64,000 bases of DNA from Alistipes sp. (GCA_017547175.1 JAFYQI010000001.1:54738-118737); one strand, 5' to 3'; shown: positions 7,821-19,460, counted from the first letter of the stretch. Translations and numbers: made by a program. Notes: generated by a model from the sequence alone, not told the origin.

Positions 7821-8963
7821 TTACATGCGATGCGACCCCTCGGAGATCACCACCTCGTAGATAGCTACCTCGTGGCCGTAACGCGCTTTGAAGCGCTCTT
7901 GGGCTTGGGTAATGAACGCATCGTAGAGCTCCTCCTTTACAAGGTTGATCGTGCAACCTCCGAAGCCGCCGCCCATGATGCGCGATCCCGTAACGCCACA
8001 CTTCTGAGCCACTGTTGCCAGGAAGTCCAACTCCTCGCACGAAACCTCGTAATCCTTCGACATGCCCCAATGGGTTTCATACATGCATCGTCCGACCGTT
8101 TCGTAGTCGTTGTTTTTGAGAGCCTCGCAGACGGTCAATACACGTTGCTCTTCGCCGATTACATAATAAGCGCGTTTGTAGTCCTCTTCCGAAATCGTGT
8201 TGCCGAGTGCCTCCAGTTCGGCCATCGTAGCACCACGCAAGAACTCTCTGCCGAGTGCTTGGGCAACCTTTTCACACGATAAACGACGGTCGTTGTAAGG
8301 TGATCCGGTCAGCTGGTGCTTGACGCATGAATTGACAAGTACCAGGCGATAACCGTGGGCTGCAGGGTCGAAGGGGTAGTACTCAAACTCCATCGAGCGG
8401 CAATCGAGGCGCATCAGGCATCCGGCCTTGCCGAATACCGAGGCGAATTGGTCCATAATACCACACTTTACGCCACAATAGTTGTGCTCGGTCGATTGAC
8501 CGATACGGGCTAACTCGAAGCGGTCGATACCACATGCGAACAGCTCGTTCAGTGCGAAGGCGAACACCGACTCCAGTGCGGCCGACGACGACATGCCGGC
8601 TCCCAACGGTACATTACCCGAAAATACAGCCTCAAATCCACCGATCGTATAGCCACGCTTTTGGATCTCGCGGCAGACACCAAATATATAATGGGCCCAT
8701 GAGGCTTCGGGTTTGTCGGACTCCTCCAATCCGAATCGACACTCCTCGTTCAGGTCGAGGGCCACGATGCGTACTTCGTTTTCCGAGTTGGGGCGGATGG
8801 CTGCTACAACCCCTTTGTCGACGGCACCCGGAAAGACAAAGCCGCCATTATAGTCGGTATGTTCGCCGATGAGGTTAATGCGCCCGGGTGAGGCGAAGAG
8901 TTGGGCTTCGCTGCCGAAACGCTCTTCAAAGGCGCGTTCGACGATGCTTTTCAATGCTTGCAT
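7821..8963 (-). CDS. galK: Galactokinase
   Basis: GalK makes galactose 1-phosphate from galactose and ATP. The 380-residue GHMP kinase carries the galactokinase signature GRINLIGEHTDYNGG near residue 27, the ATP-binding PLGAGMSSSAALE near 120, and the C-terminal GGGFGGCTINLV. Length and motifs are canonical. Co-orientation with the GH51 gene and divergence from susCD point to use of an arabinogalactan- or galactan-type glycan, although no beta-galactosidase is seen here and the other Leloir genes must lie elsewhere. Confidence 0.95.
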   Translation of the reverse strand: MQALKSIVERAFEERFGSEAQLFASPGRINLIGEHTDYNGGFVFPGAVDKGVVAAIRPNSENEVRIVALDLNEECRFGLEESDKPEASWAHYIFGVCREIQKRGYTIGGFEAVFSGNVPLGAGMSSSAALESVFAFALNELFACGIDRFELARIGQSTEHNYCGVKCGIMDQFASVFGKAGCLMRLDCRSMEFEYYPFDPAAHGYRLVLVNSCVKHQLTGSPYNDRRLSCEKVAQALGREFLRGATMAELEALGNTISEEDYKRAYYVIGEEQRVLTVCEALKNNDYETVGRCMYETHWGMSKDYEVSCEELDFLATVAQKCGVTGSRIMGGGFGGCTINLVKEELYDAFITQAQERFKARYGHEVAIYEVVISEGSHRM

Positions 8964-9319
8964 TTTGTGTTGTTTTTATTGTAAATATACACTCTTATGA
9001 AACGAAGATACGAAAAAAAAAGGAAAATATGGTTGATGAACACTTTTTTTCGCGATTGTCTCCCTCTATTTTGATGTTAGTGCTTTATTTATAGGGGTAT
9101 ATACGCGTTTTTGGGCTCATGCATCTCGAAGATTTGTCCACCTATTCCGAAGAAAAATCCACCTTGCAAGCGGTTTTTTATCTTATTTTTGCAATAAATA
9201 ACGGCGATAATTTGATGACGCTTCACCCGGCGTATTGAATTTTCCCCACTTTTGAGCCAAAACAAATTAAAAATAAATCAACAAATTCTAACCTAAAGTT
9301 TAACTTAAAACACGAAAAC
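8964..9319. other. Divergent control region between galK and susC
   Basis: AT-rich 356-nt gap without a credible gene. It holds the susC promoter near 9164-9191 and, toward galK, a minus-strand TATCTTCG at 9003-9010 (one mismatch from the -7 consensus). No regulator gene, transcriptional fusion or recognised operator is visible. Confidence 0.6.
9164..9191 (+). promoter_or_regulatory. Promoter of susC-susD
   Basis: TTG at 9164-9166 and TATTTTTG at 9184-9191, spaced by 17 nt, match the Bacteroidetes consensus. The predicted leader is about 120 nt. Confidence 0.65.
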
Positions 9320-12300
9320 ATGAAACAAAACAAACAAAATCATGTCTTCTCGGCAGCCAGAAAGCTCGCGCTTGCGATCTGCTTTTTGGGCATCTCGGCC
9401 TTCGCCTTCGCACAGTCACAGGTGAAAGGTACGGTGAAAGATGCAAACGGACTGCCCGTGATCGGAGCTACGGTTTTGGTCGATGGTACAACGACCGGTA
9501 CAACGACCGATGGCAATGGTCAATTTGTGCTCAACGCAGGCCAGAAGGCTACGTTGACAGTTTCATATCTTGGCTACAAGGATGCCAAGGTGGCCGTAGG
9601 TGGTAAGACGGCCGTTGAGGTAACGCTCGAAGAGGATGCTGCCATGCTGGATGATGTAGTGGTCATCGGTTATGGTGCCATCAAGAAGCGTGACCTGACC
9701 GGTTCGGTGGCTTCGGTGAAGGCTGAGGATATCATGCGTACCCCGACGGGTAACGTGATGGAGGCTATTCAGGGTCAGGTGGCAGGTTTCGATATCACCC
9801 GTTCGAATGGTGATGCCGGTGCCTCGATGAACATGACCATGCGTGGTAACCGTTCGGTGAATGCTACCAACGAGCCGCTCTTTATTATTGATGGTATGGA
9901 GGGTTCGTTCGCCGAGCTCAACCCGAACGATATTGCTTCGATCGAGGTGCTGAAGGATGCTTCGTCGACCGCTATCTATGGTGCTGCCGGTGCCAATGGT
10001 GTTGTGATCATCACGACGAAGAACCCGCAGAAGGACAAGTTCTCGATCAACCTGGATGCCTACTATGGTTGGAACGTTCCCTCGAAGTTCCCCGAGCTGA
10101 ACACGGGTGAGGCTTACAAGGAGTTCCGTCGTGAGGCTCTGCGCACGGTGGGTCAGTGGAATGGTCCGGCTGACGATGCAACGCTCTTCCCGTCGGATGT
10201 ACAGTCGCTCATGGACAACAACCAGTGGGTTAATTGGGCTGATGAGGCTACGCGTACGGGTCAGACGCAGAGCTACAACGTAAGCTCGTCATATGCCAAC
10301 GATCGCGTGAGCTCGTACTTCTCGCTCGGTTACTACAACGTGGAGGGTCAGCTGCCCGATGATGAGCTGCAGCGTTACTCGATTCGCGCCAAGGCCGACT
10401 TTACGCCGACCGAATGGGTGAAGTATGGTGTGAATGTCTATGGTATGTGGCAGGATAACGACAAGCGTTACAGCAAGGTTTGGAACCGTATTCTCTGCAC
10501 GCCGCCCATGGGCACGCCGTACGATGAGACCGGTGAGGTTGTTCCCTTCCCCGTGAACGGTAATACGGCCTACATGTCGCCTATCGCCGATATGGGTTCG
10601 GATCAGTATGTAAATAATGTAAAGACGCTGTCGATTGCTCCTCAGGCCTATATCGAGATCGCTCCCGTGAAGGGTCTTACGCTCCGTTCGGTGCTGGGTG
10701 GTTACTTCCGCAATACGAAGCAGGGTGTCTATGTAGGTCCCGCTTCGTGGGAGGGCTTGCAGACCGGTACGACGGCTCGCATTCCCAACTCGCTGACCTA
10801 TAACTATAAGTGGCAAAACATTCTGACCTACAACATCACCGTTGCCGATGATCACGACTTCACCGTAACGGGTGTAGCCGAGTGGTCGAAGAATCGCAAT
10901 GAGAATGTTTCGGCATCGGCCTTTGGCTTTGACTCGAATACCTATGGCTATCACAACTTGGGTGCTGCTACCGGTACGCCCTCCGTTTCGTCGGGTTTTG
11001 TAGGTACGCAGATGATGTCGTATGCTGCTCGTCTGAACTACTCGTACAAGGGTAAGTATCTCTTCTCGATCAGCAGCCGTTGGGATGGCGCTTCGGTACT
11101 GTCCGAGGGTAACAAGTGGGATGTATTCCCCGCAGTTGCTGCCGCATGGCGTATCTCGGACGAGGGCTTCATGCAGAATCAGAACACAATCTCGAACCTC
11201 AAGCTCCGCGCATCGTATGGTGTAACGGGTAATGCTGCTGTATCGGCTTACGGTACGCTTGCTGCAGCTCGTCTGGGTGTATTTGGTTTCCAGGAGACGA
11301 CCGTTGCCTATAGTGGTTACGCTGCCAACATCTCGAACCCGAATCTGGGTTGGGAGAAGTCCTATTCGTGGAACGTGGGTCTCGACTTCGGTCTGTGGAA
11401 GGATCGCCTGAACATCACGGCCGATTGGTATCGCACCGATACGAAGGATCTGCTCTATGAGCAGGCGCTGCCGTACGAGTTGGGTGGTTATGCAAGTGGC
11501 GCCTTCAAGATGTGGTCGAACGTGGGTGAGACGCGCAACACGGGTCTTGAGTTGACCGCGAATGGTCGCATCTTCACCGGTGAGTTCAAGTGGAACAGCA
11601 CCGTGACCTTCGCTATGAACAAGGAGGAGGTTATCAAGACCACGAGCAACCAGCCGTTGCAGTATGGTGATTACTACCTGATCGAGGGTCAGCCCATCCA
11701 CACCTACTATGGTTACAAGTACATGGGTATTTGGGGTACGGCCGACGAGGCTGAGGCTGCCAAGTTCGGTCAGAAGCCGGGTGACGTTCATGTTTACGAC
11801 GACGGCAATGGTACGCTCAACCAGGATGACTACCAGATCATCGGCAGCTCGACGCCGAAGTGGACCGGTAGCTGGGCCAACAACTTCTCGTACAAGAACT
11901 TCGATTTGAACATCCTGATGATTGCCCGTTGGGACTACATGATGGGCTACGGCATTACCGGTTGGTATCGTGCCGACGGTATCAATCCTTCGCCCGCCAT
12001 TTGCGACTACTGGACGCCTGAGAACCAGAACGCCCGCTATCCGCGTCCGAATGCCGAGGCTTCGGGTCAGGTAGATTACCAGAATACAATCGACTACTAC
12101 GATGGTTCGTACTGGAAGATTAAGACCATCTCGCTCGGTTACACCGTGCCGAAGAAGCACCTGAAGAAGATCGGTGTTGAGAAGCTCCGCGTTTACTTCA
12201 CGGCCGACAATCCGTTCATCCACACCAAGAGTAAGTATCTGAAGAATTACGACCCCGAGAAGGGTGGTGATGACGACTACGCACCGCTGTCGCGTCAGTA

Positions 12301-12328
12301 TGTATTTGGTGTTAATCTTTCATTCTAA
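9320..12328 (+). CDS. SusC/RagA-family TonB-linked outer membrane transporter
   Basis: A 1002-residue TonB-dependent receptor. After a Sec signal (ISAFAFAQ) come a carboxypeptidase-D-like domain (VKGTVKDANGLPVIGATV, about residues 35-110), the LDDVVVIGYG block followed by KKRDLTGSVASV, a plug domain with NEPLFIIDG and STAIYGAAGANGV, then a long beta-barrel ending in aromatic YVFGVNLSF. These define SusC, which imports oligosaccharides using TonB energy. susD follows after 18 nt, forming the usual lidded-barrel pair. The substrate is inferred from neighbouring GH51 and galK only. Confidence 0.95.
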   Translation: MKQNKQNHVFSAARKLALAICFLGISAFAFAQSQVKGTVKDANGLPVIGATVLVDGTTTGTTTDGNGQFVLNAGQKATLTVSYLGYKDAKVAVGGKTAVEVTLEEDAAMLDDVVVIGYGAIKKRDLTGSVASVKAEDIMRTPTGNVMEAIQGQVAGFDITRSNGDAGASMNMTMRGNRSVNATNEPLFIIDGMEGSFAELNPNDIASIEVLKDASSTAIYGAAGANGVVIITTKNPQKDKFSINLDAYYGWNVPSKFPELNTGEAYKEFRREALRTVGQWNGPADDATLFPSDVQSLMDNNQWVNWADEATRTGQTQSYNVSSSYANDRVSSYFSLGYYNVEGQLPDDELQRYSIRAKADFTPTEWVKYGVNVYGMWQDNDKRYSKVWNRILCTPPMGTPYDETGEVVPFPVNGNTAYMSPIADMGSDQYVNNVKTLSIAPQAYIEIAPVKGLTLRSVLGGYFRNTKQGVYVGPASWEGLQTGTTARIPNSLTYNYKWQNILTYNITVADDHDFTVTGVAEWSKNRNENVSASAFGFDSNTYGYHNLGAATGTPSVSSGFVGTQMMSYAARLNYSYKGKYLFSISSRWDGASVLSEGNKWDVFPAVAAAWRISDEGFMQNQNTISNLKLRASYGVTGNAAVSAYGTLAAARLGVFGFQETTVAYSGYAANISNPNLGWEKSYSWNVGLDFGLWKDRLNITADWYRTDTKDLLYEQALPYELGGYASGAFKMWSNVGETRNTGLELTANGRIFTGEFKWNSTVTFAMNKEEVIKTTSNQPLQYGDYYLIEGQPIHTYYGYKYMGIWGTADEAEAAKFGQKPGDVHVYDDGNGTLNQDDYQIIGSSTPKWTGSWANNFSYKNFDLNILMIARWDYMMGYGITGWYRADGINPSPAICDYWTPENQNARYPRPNAEASGQVDYQNTIDYYDGSYWKIKTISLGYTVPKKHLKKIGVEKLRVYFTADNPFIHTKSKYLKNYDPEKGGDDDYAPLSRQYVFGVNLSF

Positions 12329-12346
12329 AAATAGGAGGACTTTACT

Positions 12347-14131
12347 ATGAAATACTTTAAGTTATTAGCAATAATGGCCGGCCTCTTGATGTGCGCATGC
12401 AGCCTCGAAGAGGAGAACCCCTCCGCAATCACGACCGATTCGGATTGGAAAACGGCCGCCGGTTATCAGAAATTGATTAATGCCTGCTACTACGATTTCA
12501 TTCGTATTACCTACGGTCAGGCAGAGGATACCTTCGTGGTGAATGCCGAAGGTGGTACCGATATTTGGCAGGATTCGCGCGATGGTAGCAACGGTAACTG
12601 GAGCCGTCTGCTGCTCTACAGCGGTGATTTCTCGGGTCTGCTGGGTGAGGCTTATACCTCGTTCTATGCAACGCTCAACATCTGTAATGCAGCCATCGAG
12701 TATGCTACGAAGGTACAGGGTCTGAGCGAGGCTCAGGTGAATGCCCTGGTTGCCGAGGCTTACTACCTGCGTGCCCACTCACTCTATCACATCGTGGAGC
12801 AGTACGGTGGCAAGTATCTGGCCACGACGCCGACTACCGAGGCTAAGAAGACCCTCGAGTGCTCGAAGGTGAACGACTTCTACGCCGTGATCCTTTCGGA
12901 CCTGGAGTTTGCCATGAAGCACCTGCCCGTGTCGCATGCCGAGTATGGCCACGTGAAGCGCGCTGCTGCTTACAGCCTCTATGCCAAGGCTTGCTTGACC
13001 TATGCTGCCTATACCGATGGTAAGGGTCACGCTGACGCCATCACGACGGCCGAGGCTCAAGAGCTCTATAGCAAGGCTCAGGTGGCTGCCGATTTCCTGA
13101 TCGACAATGCTGCTTCGATGGGTGTTCGTCTCTATGACGACGTAGCTGAGGTATTCGACGAGAATAACAACAAGTCGAACGAGGAGGCACTCTTCGTGGT
13201 ATGCCACTCGATGACGCAGGCTCTGAACCCCCGTGGTAACTACTACAACCGTGTTTGGAAGCACTTCTCTGCCTATAACGCCAACAATGCCGGTGTTTAT
13301 TTGGACGGTCTTCAGGCTTCGTACGAGACTTCGGTGAATGGTGTTGCAGTTCCGCGTCTGGCCAAGGGTAACGACTACCTCCAGCCGAGTAAGTACCTGA
13401 TCGACCTCTATGAGGAGGGCGACAAGCGTTATGATGCCTTCTTCCAGGATAAGTACTACATCAACAAGGCCAATACGGCTGATGGTAAGGGCTACCAGTG
13501 GACGGAGATCGATGCCAAGCGTTATGGCTTGAGCACGAATCGCGTAGGCAACCCCGAGTACAACATCGGTCTGGGTGAGTTGGCTGTTTACATCTCGCGT
13601 GAGACCTACACGCAGGAGGAGCGCGATGCAGTCCCCTATGCCATCTACAACATCGAGGATAACTACAAGGATCCCGCTAACCCGGGCAAGTTCTATCCCA
13701 GTCTGTCGAAGTTTGATACCCCGTCGCTCTATGCAGGTTCGAACGCTTCGAAGCCCTACTCGGGTGCCGACTGTATCATCCTGCGTCTGGGTGAGACCTA
13801 CCTGCTTTCGGCCGAGGCTCACTGGCGTCTGGGGAACAACGCAAAGGCAGCAGATCGCATCAACGTACTGCGTCAGCGTGCCGGTGCTGCCAAGATTGCT
13901 GCAGCCGACATTGATCAGGATTTCCTGCTCGATGAGCATGCTCGTGAGATGTGCGGTGAGTGGATGCGTTGGTTTACACTGAAGCGCTTCCGTGCTTTCG
14001 AGAGCCGTCTGCAGAAGTGCAATCCGCAGATCACGGAGTTTGATGCCTCGAAGCACTACGTACGACCCGTTCCGACGTGGGTACTTGCCAACTTCGAGAA
14101 TGGCGACGAGTACCAGAACCCGGGCTACTAG
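12347..14131 (+). CDS. SusD/RagB-family glycan-binding lipoprotein
   Basis: A 594-residue surface lipoprotein with a lipobox near residue 18 (LLMCACS) and the SusD N-terminal and C-terminal domains. TPR-like helices occupy the middle; the C-terminal part contains LGETYLLSAEAHWRLG and INVLRQRAGA, both typical of SusD proteins, and LDEHAREMCGEWMRWF, the usual final block. It binds glycan and closes the SusC barrel. It is 18 nt downstream of susC and ends at a strong terminator, so the operon is bicistronic. Confidence 0.95.
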   Translation: MKYFKLLAIMAGLLMCACSLEEENPSAITTDSDWKTAAGYQKLINACYYDFIRITYGQAEDTFVVNAEGGTDIWQDSRDGSNGNWSRLLLYSGDFSGLLGEAYTSFYATLNICNAAIEYATKVQGLSEAQVNALVAEAYYLRAHSLYHIVEQYGGKYLATTPTTEAKKTLECSKVNDFYAVILSDLEFAMKHLPVSHAEYGHVKRAAAYSLYAKACLTYAAYTDGKGHADAITTAEAQELYSKAQVAADFLIDNAASMGVRLYDDVAEVFDENNNKSNEEALFVVCHSMTQALNPRGNYYNRVWKHFSAYNANNAGVYLDGLQASYETSVNGVAVPRLAKGNDYLQPSKYLIDLYEEGDKRYDAFFQDKYYINKANTADGKGYQWTEIDAKRYGLSTNRVGNPEYNIGLGELAVYISRETYTQEERDAVPYAIYNIEDNYKDPANPGKFYPSLSKFDTPSLYAGSNASKPYSGADCIILRLGETYLLSAEAHWRLGNNAKAADRINVLRQRAGAAKIAAADIDQDFLLDEHAREMCGEWMRWFTLKRFRAFESRLQKCNPQITEFDASKHYVRPVPTWVLANFENGDEYQNPGY

Positions 14132-14174
14132 TAGATGCTATGGATCGATAACGGATCTGAGAAGCGATAAATTG

Positions 14175-14210
14175 GGTTGCGATTCCTATGGGAGTCGCAA
14201 CCTTTTTTTT
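14175..14210 (+). terminator. Intrinsic terminator of susCD
   Basis: A 12-bp stem with one G-U pair, a 4-nt loop and eight T residues, about 45 nt after the susD stop. Confidence 0.9.
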
Positions 14211-14238
14211 GCTCGGGTGTAAGTTTTTTTTGATTTTA

Positions 14239-14269
14239 TTTGCGATTTCGATTTTTTGCGCTACCTTTG
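14239..14269 (+). promoter_or_regulatory. Promoter of tRNA-Ala
   Basis: TTTG at 14239-14242, a 19-nt spacer and TACCTTTG at 14262-14269 match the consensus exactly. The tRNA starts 11 nt downstream of the -7 element. Confidence 0.75.
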
Positions 14270-14279
14270 CACACGCAAT

Positions 14280-14356
<77 letters not shown>

Positions 14357-14389
14357 AAACGGTTGCCTTAACGGGTGACCGTTTTTTTT
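14357..14389 (+). terminator. Intrinsic terminator of the tRNA
   Basis: A short stem (AAACGGT with ACCGTTT) followed by a T run, immediately after the CCA end. Confidence 0.75.
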
Positions 14390-14425
14390 GTGTCTGTGTA
14401 GCCGATTCAGACATTGTATGGTCAT

Positions 14426-14458
14426 AAAAAAAGGTTGCAGTTTTCTGCAACCTTTTTT
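14426..14458. terminator. Terminator of korAB (bidirectional form)
   Basis: A 14-bp perfect stem with a TTTT loop flanked by A and T runs; on the minus strand it ends the korA-korB transcript. Confidence 0.85.
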
Positions 14459-14474
14459 CTTATTAGTGTTGGAC

Positions 14475-15506
14475 TTACTCAACCTCCCAGGTGGCACCCG
14501 AGCGGAGCAGATCGTCCATGCAACGAATCTTGCTTTGAGCCTTCACTTCCTCAACCTGCTGCTGTACCCCCAAGTCGTAAACTACCGGATCGTCTACATC
14601 GCGAATCACACCAACGGCAACGGGGTAGTCGGGATACTTCATGGCGGCCAGCATTGAGTGGAGTGTTGTATCCTTCTCGTGGGCATCGTGCGTGAGGAGA
14701 TTTTCCTCCGTGTAGCCATCCTCGCCGATCGTTACGACCTTGAGCTTCATGTTCTCGAATACAAGACCCTTGTCACCCTTCGCACCGAAGATCATCTTCT
14801 TGCCGTGCTGCAGGGTGATCGTGTGCTCTTGGCGCGTAGCCTTGTCGCCTGCAAAGAGGGCGTGCGTCTTGTCGTTGAAGATGACGCAGTTCTGCAACAC
14901 CTCCACTACCGACATGCCCTTATGCTTGGCGGCAGCCACGAGGCACTCCTTCGTCAGCATGACCTCCATGTCGATCGAGCGGGCGAAGAACGATCCCTTA
15001 GCACCGATTACCAACTCACCCGGATTAAAGGGCTTCTCGACCGTGCCATAGGGCGAGGTCTTGGTGATCTTACCCAACTTCGAGGTGGGCGAATACTGAC
15101 CTTTCGTCAGACCATAGATCTCGTTGTTGAAGAGGATCATGTTCAGGTCGACATTGCGGCGGATGGCGTGGATAAAGTGGTTACCACCGATGGCGAGCGA
15201 GTCACCATCACCCGTAGCTACCCATACCGAGAGGTCGGGGTTGGCGGTCTTCACACCCGTGGCTACGGCGTTTGCACGGCCGTGTACGGAGTGGAAACCG
15301 AAGGTCTTCATGTAGTAGATAAAGCGCGATGAGCAGCCGATACCCGAAACGAAGGTAAACTTGTTGTGCGGCGTATCTGTCGCATCAGCGATCTCGGGCA
15401 GCGCACGCTGCACGGCATTCAGGATGGCATGGTCGCCACATCCGGGGCACCAACGTACCTCCTGGTCGCTCTTAAAGTCTGCTGCGGTATATTTGAATTC
15501 TGCCAT
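14475..15506 (-). CDS. korB: 2-oxoacid:ferredoxin oxidoreductase, beta subunit
   Basis: The TPP-binding catalytic half of a 2-oxoglutarate (or related 2-oxoacid):ferredoxin oxidoreductase. The 343-residue protein shows RWCPGCGDHAILNAVQ at the N terminus, the TPP/Mg motif ATGDGDSLAIGGNHF, then MILFNNEIYGLTKGQ. Conserved cysteines (CPGC and GIGCSS) are consistent with a [4Fe-4S] cluster. It lies 7 nt downstream of korA. The 2-oxoglutarate preference is inferred from the fused alpha/gamma partner and general KorAB similarity; pyruvate or branched-chain oxoacids cannot be excluded. Confidence 0.92.
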   Translation of the reverse strand: MAEFKYTAADFKSDQEVRWCPGCGDHAILNAVQRALPEIADATDTPHNKFTFVSGIGCSSRFIYYMKTFGFHSVHGRANAVATGVKTANPDLSVWVATGDGDSLAIGGNHFIHAIRRNVDLNMILFNNEIYGLTKGQYSPTSKLGKITKTSPYGTVEKPFNPGELVIGAKGSFFARSIDMEVMLTKECLVAAAKHKGMSVVEVLQNCVIFNDKTHALFAGDKATRQEHTITLQHGKKMIFGAKGDKGLVFENMKLKVVTIGEDGYTEENLLTHDAHEKDTTLHSMLAAMKYPDYPVAVGVIRDVDDPVVYDLGVQQQVEEVKAQSKIRCMDDLLRSGATWEVE

Positions 15507-15513
15507 GATCTTC

Positions 15514-17355
<1,842 letters not shown>

Positions 17356-17402
17356 GTTGATTTTATTGGTTTGAATTAGGTTTGTGTGTCACTTTTATAA
17401 AA

Positions 17403-17410
17403 CAAAGTTA
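17403..17410 (-). promoter_or_regulatory. Putative -7 element of korAB
   Basis: Minus-strand TAACTTTG, an exact consensus match, upstream of korA. It abuts the terminator of the preceding tat genes; no clear -33 motif at standard spacing. Confidence 0.55.
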
Positions 17411-17452
17411 GAAAAATTCTTGTTAGTTGATTCACACCAACAAGAATTTTTC
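17411..17452 (-). terminator. Intrinsic terminator of tatAC
   Basis: A 14-nt inverted repeat (arms starting GAAAAATTCTTGTT) lies between the tatC stop and korA; it is A/T-rich at the base. Confidence 0.7.
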
Positions 17453-17472
17453 GGATTTTTTGTTGTTTTTAC

Positions 17473-18240
17473 CTATTTGACAGCTACCAAAATACCTGCT
17501 TCGTAGAGCATATAGAGTGGAACGAAAACCACCAGCAATGTAAACGGATCGCCCGAAGGGGTAATCAAGGCTGCAGCTACGAGCAGTACGGGCACAGCAT
17601 AGCGACGACCGAGACGCAATTGCTCACGAGTAATCAATCCAAGACGCGAAAGCATGCGACAGACGATCGGCAGTTCGAAGGCCAACCCCATGGCAAAGAG
17701 AATGCCCCAAAAGTTGTTCATGTAGGAGAGCAACGAGATTTGCGTTGCGATGGCATCGCTTAAGGTATATTGCGCCAAAAAACGAAACGTCAGGGGAAAG
17801 ACAATCAGATAGCCGGTTGCGCATCCGATAAAGAAGAGCAATGAGGCCCCCAAAAAAGCGGCACGCACGCTCTGTCGCTCCGTTTCGTAGAGCGCGGGGC
17901 GAATAAAGTTCCACAACTCATAGAGCAGGTAGGGACACGTGAGTAGCAGGGCCCCGTAGAAGGTGGTGCTTAGGTGGGTGGTAAATTGCGAAGCGAGGTG
18001 GATGTTGATCAGTTCGATGTGTAGCGGATGCTCTCCGAAGATCGAATCCGTACCAACCAGATTGGCCAGCCAGCGATAGAGTATGAATCGCTCCTCGGTG
18101 GGGGCAAGAATCAATCGATCGAAGAGCGTGGGCATTGCCACAAAGAGCACAACCATGCAGACCAATAACATCCCTGCCACACGCAGCAAAGCGGCGCGTA
18201 GCGTGTCGAGGTGATCCCAGAAAGTCTGCTCCCCCTGCAT
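17473..18240 (-). CDS. tatC: Sec-independent protein translocase TatC
   Basis: TatC is the receptor for twin-arginine signal peptides. The 255-residue membrane protein begins with the conserved FWDHLDTLR cytoplasmic segment and has about six transmembrane helices, including the block around PALYETERQSVRAAFLGASLLF. The length is normal. It follows tatA by 12 nt, forming a minimal TatAC system without a visible tatB, as is common in Bacteroidetes. Confidence 0.93.
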   Translation of the reverse strand: MQGEQTFWDHLDTLRAALLRVAGMLLVCMVVLFVAMPTLFDRLILAPTEERFILYRWLANLVGTDSIFGEHPLHIELINIHLASQFTTHLSTTFYGALLLTCPYLLYELWNFIRPALYETERQSVRAAFLGASLLFFIGCATGYLIVFPLTFRFLAQYTLSDAIATQISLLSYMNNFWGILFAMGLAFELPIVCRMLSRLGLITREQLRLGRRYAVPVLLVAAALITPSGDPFTLLVVFVPLYMLYEAGILVAVK

Positions 18241-18252
18241 GGATCGTTGAGG

Positions 18253-18438
18253 CTATTTTTCGGTATCCTGCTCCTCCTTGTCGAGGCTGTTCATCCCCTC
18301 CTTGAAGCTGCGTACACCTTTACCCAACCCCTTCATCAGTTCAGGAATCTTCTTGCCACCGAAGATCAGCAGCAATACCAGGGCGATAATCAGCAGTTCA
18401 CCCCAACCTAAATTGCCAAGAAATAAAAGATGGTTCAT
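18253..18438 (-). CDS. tatA: Twin-arginine translocase subunit TatA
   Basis: A 61-residue pore subunit: a short transmembrane helix (about residues 10-27), the [20 protein letters not shown] hinge and amphipathic helix, and an acidic tail. It is the first gene of the tatAC pair, with a consensus promoter about 30 nt upstream. Confidence 0.93.
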   Translation of the reverse strand: MNHLLFLGNLGWGELLIIALVLLLIFGGKKIPELMKGLGKGVRSFKEGMNSLDKEEQDTEK

Positions 18439-18466
18439 TATGAAATGTGTTTTAGGTCCGTTTTTA

Positions 18467-18497
18467 CAAAGATAGCACTTTTTTCGTTAGCGCACAA
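18467..18497 (-). promoter_or_regulatory. Promoter of tatAC
   Basis: On the minus strand, TTG (18495-18497), a 20-nt spacer and TATCTTTG (18467-18474). It overlaps the 3' end of the upstream antiporter gene. Confidence 0.65.
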
Positions 18498-19431
18498 GCA
18501 GGTAGATATATCCTGCATAAAGCAGCAGGAAAATGACACCCTCGGCGCGGTCCAATTCGCGGCGACGGAAGGTGAAGCTCGTGAGGTAGAGCAAAACGGC
18601 CGTCAGGAGCGAAACCAGCAGGTCGAAGAGGGTGATGCCGCCCAAGGTCAGAGGGTGGATTAGCGACGAGGTGCCCAGGATCAGCAGGATGTTGGCGATG
18701 TTCGAGCCGACGACATTACCCAATGCCATCCCCATCTTACCTTTGAGGAACGATACGACTGAAGCGGCCAATTCCGGAAGCGACGTGCCGCCCGCTACGA
18801 GCGTGATGGCGATCACCGACTCCGAGATACCCGCCTTGCGGGCAATCGAGGTGGCGCTGTCGAGGAACAGCTCACCGCCGAAGATCAGACCGCACAGACC
18901 GCCCACGATCATCACGATCGTCAGCCACCAGGCCATCGGCTTCGGAGCGTTCTCGTCCTTTTCGGGACGCTTGGCAGAGCGAATTGTCCAGTACATCAGA
19001 CCGATGTAGAGCATGAGCATGATGGCACCGTCCGTGCGCGAGATGATATTGCTTGCACCCCAACCAACGAGCGTGTCGTAAGCCATCAGCACAAAGAGAG
19101 CCGATACCAGCACGCAGAGCGGAATATCGACACGCGTATTCTCCTTCGTGAAGGCGATGGGGTGGATGATTGAGCAGAGGCCCAGCACCATGAAGACGTT
19201 GAAGATGTTCGAGCCAACGACATTACCGATGGCCATGTCACTTTGGCCGTTGATAGACGAGAGAACCGAAACGACCATCTCGGGCATCGAGGTACCCACC
19301 GCTACGATCGTCAGACCGATCAGAAATTCGGGCATGCGCAATCGTTGCGCAAGCGCTGAGGCTCCATCTGTCAGGTAATTGGCACCGGCTAAAATAAGAG
19401 CTAGGCCCACAATCAGTAAGATAAAATCCAT
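18487..19431 (-). CDS. Calcium/sodium antiporter of the CaCA superfamily
   Basis: A 314-residue inner membrane exchanger with two internally related halves. Each carries an alpha repeat: IGLTIVAVGTSMPEMVVS with GNVVGSNIFNVF in the first, and IAITLVAGGTSLPELAAS with GNVVGSNIANIL in the second. This is the YrbG / K-dependent Na/Ca exchanger-like layout; the acidic residues in both repeats bind cation. The start at 19431 (MDFILLIVG) is chosen because the upstream in-frame extension is cysteine- and arginine-rich and overlaps the ZIP gene. It lies 29 nt after that gene, suggesting a metal-ion transport operon. Confidence 0.9.
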   Translation of the reverse strand: MDFILLIVGLALILAGANYLTDGASALAQRLRMPEFLIGLTIVAVGTSMPEMVVSVLSSINGQSDMAIGNVVGSNIFNVFMVLGLCSIIHPIAFTKENTRVDIPLCVLVSALFVLMAYDTLVGWGASNIISRTDGAIMLMLYIGLMYWTIRSAKRPEKDENAPKPMAWWLTIVMIVGGLCGLIFGGELFLDSATSIARKAGISESVIAITLVAGGTSLPELAASVVSFLKGKMGMALGNVVGSNIANILLILGTSSLIHPLTLGGITLFDLLVSLLTAVLLYLTSFTFRRRELDRAEGVIFLLLYAGYIYLLVR

Positions 19432-19460
19432 AGTATGTTTGTTTCTTGCTTCGTTTGGGG

